Assembly (NCBI GenBank): GCA_015179045.1
Contig: WHUZ01000008.1
Span: 1,178,001-1,242,000 of the forward strand
Length of the DNA stretch: 64,000 nucleotides
DNA from: Kalaharituber pfeilii
Lineage: Eukaryota > Ascomycota > Pezizomycetes > Pezizales > Pezizaceae
Reading direction: 5' to 3'
The notes under the pieces were generated by a model, which did no database searches, had not been told where the DNA came from, and worked only from the letters and a program-made list of their open reading frames with translations. A program made the translations under genes and the position numbers. This document shows, in pieces, positions 11,000 to 24,813 of the stretch (within the stretch, counting starts at the first letter, position 1; every line of letters begins with the position of its first letter).

Positions 11000-12980
11000 C
11001 ACCGCATATGCGACACTGAAGCTGCATTTGGATGGGCCTTGCCCTGGCTCATCGCAAGGGCCTGAGACTGGGTTCCCATCAATGTGTATTTCCTCGATAA
11101 AAAATACCTGGGTCAAGTTAGGGAATCAACCAAGTGTCAACCAATAGTGGACAAAAGCACGGAAGAAAAAGCAAGCAAACGAAAGCGCCGGGGCATTGAA
11201 TACTAATTATCCATCTGGTAATTTCCATGGATATATTGATGTCGGCGTATCTCGCGCGTGCGTGTTCATCCAAGTCTCGGTGTTGCTTTCGATTCATAGT
11301 CTAGTCAACTGCCAGGCAGACTTACAATAACAGCTGCCCACGCATCTCGATGCGACAATGGTGATGCAATGTCTAGTTAGCTCCATTATAGGTACAGCCA
11401 ACGTACGAGCTGTCAGATATGAAACCATTGGAACCTCCATGGGCCCTCCTTCGGGCACGCCAGCAATACCCGAATCAGACATCTACCGCCGCCGACACAT
11501 GACCATCAATCTTAATTAGCCTTGGCTATGGGAATTGTCCTAGTTTCATTGCTTCCTAGTGCTGTCAAATCTTTGATGCATCCAGTTTCAAGCCTCCTCT
11601 TAGTAAGTGCTGATGCAACAGCCATCGAGTATCATACCACCTTAGACTTTCAGCCGCAGCTAGATTATCGCTCGAGGGACTCTATTTCCTACATGTACTC
11701 GTTACTAGCATTTAGCGATGCAGGTGAGGCTGTTACGACCGTGCGAGAAAAGTCTACCGGATCGGGTATGGATATTGCTAAGGCTAAGACGGGTATTCTC
11801 CATACAATTTTCCTCCCAAAGTCAGGTACAGACCTTATCCTCACTTGCTCGCAGGCCGCTCGCATGGTCTATAACTTGGCCGCCACCTGCATCACTAAAT
11901 GCTGATAACGAGTATACTGATGCTATATTGCCTTAATTGAAGTCAATATATCTGTCCTTGTTGGACTTTACTCAAGCCCTATAGCGAGGCGCAGACACAC
12001 GTGGAATAGCTCAGCATCAGTTCCCTTCCTATATTATCTTGGCTGGTTTAACCATGATCATAAATATATATTTTTTCATTGCTGTGGTGGCTCTTGTGCA
12101 GCGGTTGAAATGGAGGTTGCGTGACATTTAGTTTCGCCATACAATTCCTTAAATCTATTGATCACTCTGCTCTGAGTACGCGCACCAAGGATGAGTATGA
12201 AGGTCGAATCAATCGCTGAATGTATATCGAGGAATATCTTTGATTTTCTGTTAGATTAAACTTCTATTACTGCTTTTGAAAGCTTGATATAAGATTAGGA
12301 AAATAGTTCAAGCCCCGTGACCATATTGATAAACTTTCTTTATTCTCTCTAGCATTATTTTGTCGGAATAATCGCCCGCGGACGGCATTCCTGACCTCCA
12401 GAATACTCCGGCAGCGATCTCAAGCTGTGACAGATTACAGAACGTATTATAGCTAGACTTTGTAGCGGCGAGTGATAATGGAAGGTAAGGTGTCACTATC
12501 CAGGAAGAAAATCATAATAATCGGGGTTAAGACGGCCTTGTATGGCCAAATGTTCTGCTCGGATTTGTTAGTTCACTTTAACAAGATTGAATGGGTTAGA
12601 GGCATATGTTGATGCTACAACATAACCCACATTCGGTTCAGCAGCTCTGCGGATTTTGACAAATTGTCTCGAGTATGAATTTTGTTTCTCCACCGGGACC
12701 TCACAAGTCTAGATTTACGTTAATCGGTAAATGTCCTTCCGTAGGTACTACTAGAGCAACCTTTCCGCAGATGGTCCCTCCAGTAGAATACGTATACGGG
12801 TATAATGCAATTGCACTAATTGTGAAAGTCTGAATATGAAAACTTCTATCTAAAGCCACCATCCGAAGGTCAGGTTCCGTCCAATCTGCCACTCCGAGAC
12901 GGGAACTTAAAGCAACCAGAGGAATCTTCCAAATACCTATGTCACCAAACCTGACCGTAAGCAACTTTTAAGCTAGACTT
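11000..12980. other. Gene-free stretch
   Basis: A 127-codon frame at 11522-11905 is the longest open frame. It shows no domain, signal peptide or homologous pattern that I recognise, and no flanking exon structure supports it. Nothing else here is supported as a gene. Confidence 0.45.
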
Positions 12981-12996
12981 GTAAGACTTTCGATGA

Positions 12997-13030
12997 CCCT
13001 GCCATGGCCACGTGCTACAAGCGGGGTTAT

Positions 13031-13063
<33 letters not shown>
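12997..13063 (+). mobile_element. Tail-only insertion (family B) with 14-bp TSD
   Basis: A 67-bp unit, CCCTGCCATGGCCACGTGCT then ACAAGCGGGGTTATGTGATTT and a long poly(A), is flanked by AAGACTTTCGATGA at 12983-12996 and 13064-13077. The perfect 14-bp duplication proves insertion by a target-primed mechanism or similar. The stem TGGC (13005-13008) pairs with GCTA (13014-13017), one pair being a G-U wobble. Confidence 0.9.
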
Positions 13064-13066
<3 letters not shown>

Positions 13067-13079
13067 ACTTTCGATGATC

Positions 13080-16000
13080 GTGGTCAATAGAACTTATCGT
13101 GCTATTGCTGACCCTGGTTTCTGTCGTGAACGGTGCAGTTCGGTGACTCTATATATTCCTTCTATGCGCAAAGAAGAGTGTATTATTAAAAAATAGTCCC
13201 AAGCCATCCCCGCGAGGGTTGAAGATGAGGAAGGGTGTGAGGTAGAGATGGGGGTGTGGAGCTGAGACGGGTAACCCAATTAGTGGCGGGTGTTTGTTAC
13301 ATGTATTGGCGTTGTTAATCACATCTGGAAAAGCTACTACCAGTTCCGGTAGCGGCCAACGAGTTGACACGAGCAACCGCTTTGTTTTGATGTTGATGCA
13401 TGCAAGCAGCAGCTCCACAAGCCAGAGAATTCCACAATTACAATAGGCAATATCATCGTTCCTTCGATTTTTCCTCATTTTTATGTCGAATATCAGTAAG
13501 TGCTTGTGTCGCCATGACTGTGGTGTGTTTTCAACTATTGCTGTTGAATCCGATTAGTAGAAATGAAGTCTTCTCACGAATTCCGAAGCAAGTTTATAGG
13601 CTTAGCTGCTGCAGCTAGCTGAGTAATTCAGCGTATATTTCATGATGCGCTGTTCTAGGGTAGTCCAAGAACTTTGTCTTCCCATTTGCACACATAAACT
13701 GGTTATAGAGACATCCAGGGGAGGAGGTAGGCGCTGCGATCGCGGCTAAGTATGAACTGTTACAAATTAAGGAAGCATACCACTAACATTCAGGTTGATG
13801 AACTAGCTGAAGTGCAGTCTTTACATATACCGCAACTCAAAATTTTGTGGAGAGCTCCTACTTAATAATCACTTTTAGCTCTGATCGGGTGCTATATCGA
13901 GTCGTGCTACATCGAGTCAATGGGGGGTTAAATGGATTCTTTGCTACCGGCTTGAGCCGGAAGCGGGGCACTGAGGGCGTTGGGGGTCAGTTACATCAAA
14001 AATCGCCATTGCAGTCTACGAAAATGACTGTTGACTGTATAATCGAAATATTGTCAGGTTGATGCTTAGGGAGATGTAGCCGTTCGCTATGCATCAAAAC
14101 CACAGCGTAAACCCACGAAAGCATTATCCAGGAACATTTCACCTCACGTGGGTAACTCCGTCCATCCTTCATATAATATGCAATGTCAACGGGCGGGAAC
14201 CCCACATTGCCTGACCTGCAAGTGCACTTTGCAGCAGCATCTGCAGTCACAGTGTGGAGGAGTCACACTACATAAGCTTGCCGAGTCAATCGATGTAAAA
14301 CTTGCAAGCGACAATATATCGTTGTAGATCCTGATCGAGACAGTTGTATCAGCATGTCTCATCCGCAACATATTCTGGTAACACAGGAGGGATATATTTT
14401 GGGTATGCTGAGAACAGGCTCAGGTTAACATCACGATTTGAGTCACCAGCGGAATATGGGGTAATAAGGTACACAAGAAGCAACTAGGATCCATGTATAA
14501 TACCACCGTTATTGTTGTAACTAAATTGAGAAATCATCGGATGGACCCACATTAGTAGTACACAAAATGCGCAAGCAGAGGAGGCTCGAAATTCCAAAGC
14601 AAGCCGATCCCGTCCTTCACTGTTTACCCCAAGTCAGGAAGACTGAGCTCACAGCAAACAATACACTCGTCCTCCTCCACTGACTACGATCATAATCTCC
14701 GCAGCTTGGGCGTATCATGCACTGGGCATCCATTGCAATTGCCTGCCGTTGTAAAATATAATTGCAACCGGTGAAATTAATCCACTTCAGAGATAACCAG
14801 TCCCACAATACCGAGGCCAAAATGGGCTGTTGTATACTTGTGCAGAAACCTGTATTCAGAAATCATTTTGTATCAACACATAGTCAATTTGAAGTGTATG
14901 CAATGTGGTGAAGCACCGAATCTCGTGATTCTACGTACGATCTAGTGCATCCACATCTCCAGAATCCAACCCTTGAATAAATAACCCTCATTTAGATGAT
15001 TCTCACCTTATACCTTTACTGTCTCACGGATTATTAATCCTCATGGAAATTACATAACTCTTATGATTTTCCTCCAACTATGCCTACGAAAGTTAACAAA
15101 TGCAAAATCTGAACGCATCAAATAGTGCACTAGTACAGAATGCTACAGATGCCAACCAAATAAATAAATAAATAAATAAATAAAATAAATAAAAAGCTAA
15201 TTTCAAACCATAGGACATTGATCCAGCCTTTTTTATTTATTTATTTTTCTAATTCCGTATTGATCAGTTCTGGAGGTGATATATTCAAGCAAACGACACA
15301 TTACACTTCATCTTGCCTGCACCTTAACAATCGCATGTGGCGTATCATGGCAAGAAGCCCACTTCTTGTCCCATCGCTCCTAATTTTCTTCAAAATGACG
15401 CAGTCAACTACAGGAACTGAACAAAAACCATTTTACAAAGTGCATCTTTACTGCTGCAAGCGCGTGAAGTACGGCTTACCAGAACAAGCACCCCCGTTCC
15501 GTAGAACGAAAAGTAACTCTACTAAAACAGTTGCAATGTGTACAACGCAAACGAAAAACAAGAAGGACTGGTGAAGCCGAAAAGTGCATTGCGTATCTGT
15601 TATGCTCTGCCCCTCCATCCCCTCCCATGGCTTATTAACTCACGCACTGGCGTGGGGCGCCGTAACGGTTGCTCCAGGATACTGCCCTTGCCTCCTCCCC
15701 TGCTCCAATCCCCTTGCCACTGCTCTTGGCCTTTGGAGCAGTGAGGGAAAAATTAACCTCTACGCATCTCAGTCTTCTTGGGCGCGAGGCTATGTCTTCT
15801 CCATGTTTGCTTCGCTTCTGTTCTGAGGAGTCTTCCAGTAACCATCTTAGTTGATTTCAGTTAAACAATGTGGTTCCATGGTTCACTCACGACTAGATTA
15901 GATTTGGCATAAGTCGGTGATGGGCTGCGTTCCTTACGGTTGATGTCTTGTAGAGTACAGCATTGAACTATGGGCGGAAACATAAGCCCATGCATAGCCA

Positions 16001-16765
16001 GAAATCTTCGTTCAACATTCTCTTGTATTCTTTTATGTACTCGTATGTTCTCATTTTCTTACTTACAAATTAGGTATATCGTAAAACCAACCCATGGATA
16101 TGTTCATTGCGAGGGTGTGCAGGACAGGGGTTCTGCGTAACATGTTAAGGTCACGCAAGCCTCTAGCATACAGTATCTAAGGCTGACGATAAAGGTAAGG
16201 GCTTTTTTACCAAGCCTTTCCCAGACCCTATCCCAAACAATCCAACCATATACAATTTTCGCTCGAACAAATCCAGTCACGTCAATTATCAAATGAAGAT
16301 CCAGATATCACTTATTCTTCAAACCCAGCGAATTCCTCCTATCCATAATCCCATAGAATCAGTTTAATGAATGAGAAAAGCATGATCACCAATGTGTCGA
16401 GTTTCAAAAGACAATATAAGGCAATGACCAAAATATTTCCTACTAATGCGGGAGACGCATGTAGCAAACGAAATCACACGCATCCAGCGGTGAGAAAAGC
16501 AAATTGAGGTGAAAAACAATAAGATTGCGAAACCATAGCCAAAGTAGAAGCATTCCCGCACCACTGACGCCGATTGCCAAATCTCTCACAGACAAAGGAA
16601 AAATAGCACAAAAAACAGGGCTCCCTAAAGAAACGAGAGCTTGCTAGTACACTGATGTCGCGAATTTTCTCCTGCTTGTTCCACTGTTACCTATTCCCGA
16701 TTATGAAGATCAGATGTTCCCGTAACTTGTCTTGGCTCGTAACGTCATAATAATTTGTGAGTTAT
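13080..16765. other. Gene-free stretch with an (AAAT)n microsatellite
   Basis: No supported gene. A microsatellite of AAAT units spans about 15158-15195, next to a 118-codon frame of low-complexity character at 15218-15574 that I do not accept as a gene. GC content varies little and no inverted repeats of note were seen. Confidence 0.5.
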
Positions 16766-16769
16766 CCCT

Positions 16770-16808
16770 GCAATAGGCTTGTAGCTTGTATGCGGGGTTA
16801 TGTGAAGG

Positions 16809-16848
<40 letters not shown>
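16770..16848 (+). mobile_element. Tail-only insertion (family B)
   Basis: CAATAGGCTTGTAGCTTGTA then TGCGGGGTTATGTGAAGG and about 40 A residues. The stem AGGCT (16775-16779) pairs with AGCTT (16783-16787) through one G-U pair. The flanks TTGTGAGTTATC (upstream) and TTGTGCGTTAATC (after the A-run) are similar but not identical, suggesting a decayed duplication. It ends about 80 bp downstream of the stop codon of the minus-strand regulator gene. Confidence 0.7.
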
Positions 16849-16850
<2 letters not shown>

Positions 16851-16930
16851 TGCGTTAATCGGTATGGTATTGAATGTTACGGCTGCGATGATTCTGACAG
16901 CTTATGTCAAGAAAGCCTTAGTTCCCAAAA

Positions 16931-19344
16931 TTAAGGGCGCATGCCTGCATTTCTGAGATACACTTGTCGCCGTTCTTCTGCCTCCCATAGTATTTCTGAA
17001 CCAAGCCTTAAACTAGGTGCAAGAGGAGCATATCGCTCAACCTCCTCAATGACATCCTGGAAGATGACGTCCATCTGCTCGGGCGGGGGGAGGAGTGACA
17101 CTAATGATGGTGACATAGTGGCGCCCATGAGCAAAAGCGATTGTGAAACCATTGAAAGAGCGCCTTGCCATAGATACGGCATATGTCCAGCGTGACTGTT
17201 TGATTTGGTTTGATTAGTAATTGGGCTTCTAGGGCAGGGTTACTTTCACGTACTGCTCAGTTATGTGCTCTAGCTGCCGAATACAGGCCTCCAAACACTT
17301 TCGACAATTTTCTCGAATGGTGCTGTCCATTCCTAGCCGTTCATTCTCCAGCACCGCCAGAATGTAAGGTCTGAAGATTATGGCCCTGCAAGCGAAGTAC
17401 CTCAAACGTAGTACAGTCTGAACAGGGTTTTGAAGTAAGATTCGACTGTGAGGAAATTGCACCGGAATTGGTAGACTCTCGTACCATCGCGTAAGTTGAT
17501 AATCTAACTCAGCAACAATTGGAGCTAGGGAAGATATGGCTGTTGAAGTGCCCTTGGAGTAAATTAGGTTGCTCACACGGTTCAGAAGCCTGCGGAGAGC
17601 AATTTCCGCGAGGAAATACCACAAATCATCGCGGCCTCCAGGCACTACCTCTTCATCTTCTTCCTCAAAGCCACAGGGAAGACCCACAGTCTCTTCGAAG
17701 GAGACAATGCCCGAGTGTGGAAGATCCAACTCGGCAAGTAGGTCACTGACTGACAATTAGTGAAACTGTTCCACAGGGAATTCATCAAACTTACCTCTCA
17801 AAAAGCAACGCGTTCCAATAAACCCTCTCACTCAGTTCCCTACTTGCAGTTGGAAGCATGGCTGGTGGATTCGTTGTCAGTAAGAGCTGCAACTTCATGC
17901 TTGTACTGCTAAGCAGTGTCCAGGCCTCCAGAGGCCTCACAATGTAAAAGAGATAGGCAGCCGTCAGAATCATGCATTGTGCGGATAACATAGTTGTACG
18001 GGTCATTAGAGACGGGAGTAGTCCCCATGCAGCAGAAAAGTAGGACATTCCAGGCGGATCCTCATCATGTGTGATTCTTGAGATACTACCCCTTGTGCTC
18101 GCGCAGCCAAGTGCAAGTACAAGAAGAACAATACAGCTTTCGGCCCCACTTCGGAATCCTTGAGATAAAGCGGTGCGGTAGTAGCTGGTCCAGTTGTACG
18201 GATTGACACATGCGTACCAAACGTTCACTCTTTCAAAGAAGGCCTGAACATATGCCGCCGTATTCGATAGGTCAAGGGTTAATGATGTGTTCAACTGTAG
18301 TGGCGTCCTTGCAAGTTCTAGCTGTAATAGCAGCTGAGGGTTATATGCACGAGATACAAGTTCTGATATCTTGGGCCATTGTAAAAGATGCAACGCTGGA
18401 GTACTGTGAGTCTTTGGCATACTAGAAAAGCCATTCCAGGTACCCATGCCAGCTGGAAATGGATTTAGGCTGTGCAGCCCGACATTGCTTAGATTCAAAG
18501 TCGGCCCCCTCAGCACATCCTCACTCAAATTTGTTGCATTGGTCATCGCTGGAGACCCTGATGACATTGGAAGGTTGCTGCTGGCGGCTGGACTCTTTGG
18601 AAGTGCAGTCTGAAGCAGGCTTTCAATTCGAGATAAATGTTCCAAAATAAGTTTATCGCCTGCATCAAGCTTGATGCCTGGTTCACGATAGATGCAATCT
18701 GCATTGAGTTCAATACACAGACGGCACTTTGGCCTGGAGCCGTCGCATCGCGATTTGCGTGAACGACAGACTTCACACTATTCACTGTTAGGAACGTGTC
18801 TGTAATTCAAAGAGCACAGCATACTTACAGCAATCGTGGCCCTCCTTCTGGGATATTCCACTCCATCAACACTTTGGCGCTTCCTACTTTGCGATCCATT
18901 TCCACTTCCATTTATTTGGCTACCCGACTGGGAAACCGCAGACATATGAACGTCCCTGTCTAAGCTCTGAGAAGGCGCCCTTTCACGACTCCCAGCGACA
19001 CTGCTTCCATGGTCACTGCGAGGCCCGCTACGGTGCATAGAGCTATTGTTATTGTTTCCTGAGCCGTTTGAATTCACGCTATTAGAATTGCCAAGATTCA
19101 GTGAAAGCTGTATGCCATCATGAACAGATGGTAGAGCTAAATGCGGCCCGGACGTTGTTGGTGAGACATCAGGAGAGGAGGAACCTAGAATGGCTGCCAT
19201 CTCTCCCATCCTCACGATTGGACTATCTCCTCCACCGCTGGTACCGCTACTACCTCCACTAGTGTTTTTGCGAATGCCCCCACTGCCAAGAAAGCGTCCA
19301 CCTGACCGGCTAGTTCGACGACGGGAAGCGGATGTGGATGGCAT
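16931..19344 (-). CDS. Zn2Cys6 fungal transcription factor (regulator 1)
   Basis: Predicted nuclear, sequence-specific transcription regulator of about 751 residues. Four exons: 18829-19344, 17795-18777, 17254-17745 and 16931-17195. The three introns (51, 49 and 58 nt) have GT..AG ends, and all junctions keep frame. Exon 1 is Ser/Gly/Asn-rich and probably disordered. Exon 2 opens exactly on the binuclear zinc cluster, CEVCRSRKSRC..C-x2-C-x6-C at about residues 173-200, followed by a short coiled-coil-like linker (LILEHLSRIESLLQ). The remainder (about 340-751) reads as a fungal-specific transcription factor domain (SCIVLLVLALGCAS, YWNALLFESDLL, RPYILAVLENE). The start chosen is the first in-frame ATG; the frame stays open about 170 nt upstream without an ATG, so a missed 5' exon is possible. 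Targets are unknown. Confidence 0.9.
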
Positions 19345-20115
19345 TCCGGCCAATTTAATTGAAGGTTGATCGAGGGTGATCGACTCCACAACGGGCGATT
19401 TGTATTCGACGACTGTGGAGAGTCGCCCCTCTGGAATTGGTGATGGAATTTTGGAAGGGAGTAAAAGGAGAGGCGCGTAGAGCGAGATGAAATCGATCTG
19501 GTTTCAAGTGTAGGCAGTCGGATTGAAAGTGTGATCGTCTCTTTCTTGATTCGGCGTAGAGATATATTTGAATCCTTCTGGGAGGGACCACCGGACACAA
19601 CAATTCTACTTTTTTGACAAACGGATGCGGTTTGATCTCCAGAGAAATCAAGCAATCAAAAACACTTCAGATGAGAGTGACTGAAACGAAGCCAGGAAAA
19701 GGTATACTTTGTGTATATCTCATATATGTGCAAACATAGGCTCCTAGGAGAAAGCCGCTTCGGTTCGTTTATGTTGATATAAGCTGGATCTGTGCAATAA
19801 ACATCCAAATTAGCTTGAAACGATGCAACGGGTTATGAGAAAGGAAATGACAATTATTAGACAAATATACAGACTTTATGTGGCACTTACTATATACTTT
19901 TTGTTTTGTTTTGTTTTGTTATTTTATTTATTATATCGAAGCAGCGAAGGGAGTGTTGAATGCTAGTTCTTCTAGCTCGACCTCTCCGTCTCCCTCTTCC
20001 GGCGCCGGTGCCCGTTGTTTTATACAGGCAAGGCTCTGCGGGGTGGGAAGAGGGGATGGGCAGATGGTGGAGGGAGTGGAGGGGGGTGGGGGGGGGGTGA
20101 GCTGGTGGATCAAGT

Positions 20116-20151
<36 letters not shown>

Positions 20152-23100
20152 AAATAATAACAGAAGCTTCGGGCGTTCAGTACCTTAGTTAGCACGAAGA
20201 AGGGTATCTAGCACGGAGGTGCGAATTCTTGGAAAGAAACAGGGTGGGTGCTGAGGCGATGCGGCGGGGGGTCGAGGGAAGCGGAGAGAGACTAGCGCAC
20301 GGTCTGTCCACGGAAATACTGGGGTGTGGGGAAATCGGGCAATGTGGGCAAGAACAGCACCGCCGAACGAGCGCGTGTGCGTGCGCACGAGCTTGAAGCC
20401 ACCCTGTCTGGCGGCGGGAGGGCGGGGGGAAAGAGGGTCAATATTGGGCGGCCGTCGGGACATGCGTCCTTAAGAACCACGACAGCGGAGGACAAGGTGT
20501 TTATGCCAACCTTCGTCCCCTCTGCCATACCATGGGCCTTTCGCAACCAAATATCCATCTGCTCTGGAACCTCGCAGGGCTCTTGTTACTCCATCAATGA
20601 GCGGCTAGCACAATGTAATGTAATGCACCCACACTAACTAACCCACACAAGTCGCAAGCAACTGCAGAAACACTGGTCGCTCACCAGGCGCGATATCTTG
20701 TGTGCTTGCACTGCGCTTGCACGATGGGTCTCGCTGTGTTCCTGCTCAAGCCACGAGCTTCATGCCGCAAGTGTATGTGGAGCTTCCGCTTGTCTAGTGT
20801 TCGCATGGTGCGCACCTTAGCTGCAGCCCAACAGGCGAATGCGATGAGAATAAGGATCTTGAGGTAGTCGCAGACAGGGGTTCGTTTGATTGAAGTGCTC
20901 GACAGGGTTCCGATATGGTTTTGATGGACCGTTGTAGGCTCATGTAGGGAAGTGCCATTCTGCCTTCGTGATTTAGCTCTTCCTCCAGGAATTCTAGTCG
21001 CTGGAGCTTAGGCTTTGCAAACATGGTACAGAGTAAGTACAGTAAATAATGCCATGATAACAGCATGCTGGACCCCTGGCTTTGTTGGAACCCCGATCCC
21101 CTCTCTATTTAGGAAGGGTTGGGCTGGGGGGGCATGGCCGACGACGGGAAAACACCCATTCCGAGATGGGCTTCTCCTCTGGAGTAGGTTATCAGACCAG
21201 AATTACTCATCAAGAGACGGATTGGGGTGAAGCATACTTTAGATACAGTGCTATTGCTCTTGCACCATCATTAAAGACACATTTGGAATAATCTGATCGA
21301 GCACTGCAGTCAAAATTCTTCCCACTGCGTTCTCACCCAAGAAACCAATAGCAAAGTGCTAACTGCTCCGAGCACTGCTAAGCCTAGAGCAAAGTAGGGA
21401 AAACGCAGGGGTTTGTATTTTGTGTAGAATAGCGTGAGTCGGAAGAAGTCGTAGCTATAATTCTACTCCCAAAATTCAAATTAAGGACCATGGAGCAATA
21501 TATTTGAATGTGTTGCAATGACTATGTTTGCGACGCATGAGAGAAAGCGCACAGTCAAACTGCAAGTCTGCTCACAAAAAGGTATTCGGAAGTAATATCA
21601 ACTTGGTGAGATGACCACTGTTATTGAAAAGTCAGCTATATTAACAAAAGCTGGCGAGCGCGCCATCTAGGGGACGAGGGCAGCACCATGGGTGCCAAGG
21701 GCATATTGTTGATGAGCTCAACTTATTCTTTCGATTCATGCATTTTTGCCATGGCAAAATTCAGCCGAGAAAAGGCTCACCAGTGTCACATTGCACACTA
21801 CTATCCTATGCGCGTCACCCCCGCCGAGGCAAACAGTAATGCCAATCTCCCCGGATCCAGTATCTTGATTGAAAGTTCAAGGGCTTCTTGCTACTTTAAG
21901 TTAGGTTCTCACCCTTATCAGCAGACTTCAATTATAGTAAGTGTCTGAGGGTGAATGCCTCTACTTACTTTACCTGTATCTGGGTCTGCTTCAGCTTAAG
22001 GGAAAGTAGAGGAAGCATCAGTTGAACCCTAAGCCCCATCAAATCGAGGGCGCCGGGATGAATGAGGGGCCTCAAGCGTGCAATCCCAGCTACCAGCCAA
22101 TAAAAAGGGGATAATATCTCAGGAGGCTTCGCTGGCGGAGAACGTCGAAGTGGGCTAACGTGAGACATGCATGGAGCAGTGTTCGACAGGCTTCGAGAAC
22201 AGCTCAGAGTCTCAGGCCTTAGCCACATGAACCCAAAGGCAGATCTGAGCGAGACAAATATCGCTACTGGTGTTTCTTCAGCCTCCTAGAATCCTGAGAC
22301 ATACGATCATTTGCATGGTCCGGTATGGCGGGAATGTGAGAGCTTGTATGATATCTCTCTTATACAATGCGTATTTGTTTCCTGTGACAATTGTCATACA
22401 GTTGTTAGCCCTGAGAGCATGTCGCTGGGATCCGAGTTGCGCAAAGCCCTAGATTTCAGAGCCTTCACATTTGAGAACTCGGTGAATTCGAGGACGGTTG
22501 ATTGCCACGATCTTTTAAAACACTATTGGGCATGAACTTCCAACCATTGGCGAGGAAGTCTCAAAATTGATGATTATGTCGACTTAGCAGCTGCGCACTC
22601 TTCCAAGTGGTCCAGAGAATCCCCAATGCCCTCAATGAATCGCAATCAGTTCCCACAGCGATAATAGGCATACCGCCTTTCTTTTCTCCTCTGAGAATTT
22701 TCACGATTATTGCCGTGATGATTGAGCAGAGTTTCACAACATCTCGCTTCCCGTCGGTGCGTTAAGAAGTGCCTGAGCTTTCCACAGTTGAGCCAGCGGT
22801 CATGTGACCCCCAGAAAACTTCTGAAGCAGATGCAAAGTTAAGCCAGACTCTGAAGTGAGACGTCCGCTTTGCGCCTGGATCCTTGCTAGGCCGGTACGC
22901 AAGCTACTTTGTTTGGTACGCAATGTACCTTCAAAGACCTTGTATGGCGCACCGATACGTTCAAGGATCCCTGGATTTTCCAGTGAGGCTACGCAGGCAC
23001 ACGCAGATCCATACGATTTTTATATTCCAGACATGGTTTGTCACGTCATTTCCTCGTCTGGGACATATGCCGCATGCATGCACTTTGGCGAGCACCAGCT

Positions 23101-24100
23101 AGTCCATTTATGGCCAATCTGTCAAAGCCCTGTCAATTTGATGTCCTCACAATCAGACTGGTCTTCTTCTCTGAGTTCCGAGGCACTCAAAGATTAGCGT
23201 TCAGGTACTCTAATCTGTATTGAAAAGTCTTCATATCAGAACTTATCCAGGCACATTAGCAGCAACGTTTATGCTGATGCGCAGTACCGTATGTCCAACG
23301 TCATTATTCCGATGCTGGGGTACCGCAGAGTCGTTTCAGCACTATCCATCTGAAGGAATCGCTACTTGCTGGAGCACAACATACATGCTTATTTCCGTAT
23401 TCATAGAGCTGAGCTGGGGGTAGTGAGCTCCCTATGGTACGGATCTGCCTAAGGAGGTAAGCCATGGGACTTATTGCTCTTTTTGACGTTCATCCCTTCT
23501 ATTTGATTGATGGCTTTAATCGTGCCGATGTGAACTTCGTATTATCCGAACTCCACAATAAGTCCCGCACGTTTCCCCGCTCCCCACATTTTTATTCCCC
23601 TTTTGAATTGTGATCTCACTTTTTGAGATATGCATCCTTGTCATCACCTGCAGTTGTTAAATTCCGCTCAGGTACTGTGCTCCCTCAGGAACCAGTAAAT
23701 AGCCGAGATTATATCAGGGATTCTGGGAGGTGAACTCTGAACCTGAGTTAATTGCAGGCTCGTTAGATATCGCATACGGGTCTAAGATTGTTTGCGTCCA
23801 AGAGTTATGATTGCAGCAGGATTACTGCTGCATTGGTATATTAGTGTAAATTCAGGTGCTTCTCATTTCTGCATGGTGGTTGTTGATGATGCAGCATTGC
23901 TGAATTTCTTCCTGTTAGCAGAAAACAGTATGGATTATTTGTCCCAACATTTGTATTGGGCGAGTTTCATTAGCCGGTCCATGACTAAGTCGAAAATGTG
24001 TTGTTTCCAGATTTTGCCAAGGAGAGTACAAATGCAGGGAAAAAAGATTCGATGTGTACCAAAACCTACATAGCCTATGCTGTTAACGTTGTTTATTTAT
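19345..24100. other. Upstream region of regulator 1 and gene-poor DNA
   Basis: The first few hundred bases should hold the promoter and 5' leader of the minus-strand regulator. A 32-A run (20117-20148) follows a G-rich stretch and has no LINE tail motif next to it. 20,180-20,600 is noticeably GC-rich with overlapping chance frames on both strands. Frames at 21688-21948 and 22856-23197 show no recognisable domain. I support no gene. Confidence 0.45.
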
Positions 24101-24103
24101 GCA

Positions 24104-24139
24104 CTAGTCAACCGTCCCAATACTTTTGAACGAGCGAGT
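24104..24139. repeat. Solo terminal repeat of a Tc1/mariner-type MITE
   Basis: TAGTCAACCGTCCCAATACT then TTTGAACGAGCGAGTA closely matches one arm of the hairpin MITE at 53294-53376 (TAGTCAGCCGTTCGAATACT, then TTCTAAACGAGCGAGTA). No matching opposite end was found nearby, so this is a solo or decayed terminus. Confidence 0.6.
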
Positions 24140-24813
24140 ACAGAACAAGGTTTCAATCACCTGGTTGGACATCGATGGATAAGTTTTAGACGAAAAAGAA
24201 ACAATGAAGAGCGGCCGCACACTTTTCATACTCAAGAGATTGCCTCTGTTATTAGCCAAGGAAAAAAGAGACGTCGTGAGGCAACTCTCGAGATATCAAA
24301 ATGGCTGTCGCAGCACCCAGGAACAATAAAATTACAGGAATTGGAACGCCTTTATTTCTAGCTTGCAGCCTTAACTTTGTAGCTTAGAGGAAGGAAACTG
24401 TGTAACAGCTTTTAGCTGTGAGACAAGTGATGATTTTTTGTGATTTTCATGGGCTGCAATTCTAGTATTTATTTTAATTCAAAAATATGAGAATCATAGT
24501 ATATCCAGATAAACCCACAAGAAGGCTCAAGAGCAACGTCAACAGTCAAATCTCGCAAAGAACTGCAGCAGGGCGATCTTGCGTTTTCGGCCAAAGTCAA
24601 TATCGGGCAAACGCATAAGATTTATGATGTTATGAAAGTAGTTTAGGAAGACGCCTCGGGCCCTGCAACTTCCGACCCATACTTGCGCGGGAGGAACGAA
24701 ACTAGTCCATTAACCCCTTTAAAAGGCAACACGTCTCTAAAGGTTTTGCGTTCATTCCAGTAGCTATGGAAATATGTGAGGATTTTGGATACTTCTTATT
24801 TTCATATCGGCGC

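Noticed and set aside
11522..11905. 127-codon open frame, possible small gene
   Set aside because: No recognisable domain, no exon structure around it, and composition like chance frames in the region.
20117..20148. 32-A run that might be another LINE tail
   Set aside because: The sequence before it is G-rich and lacks both tail hairpins and the GAGTAATGAT or GGGGTTATGTGA core.
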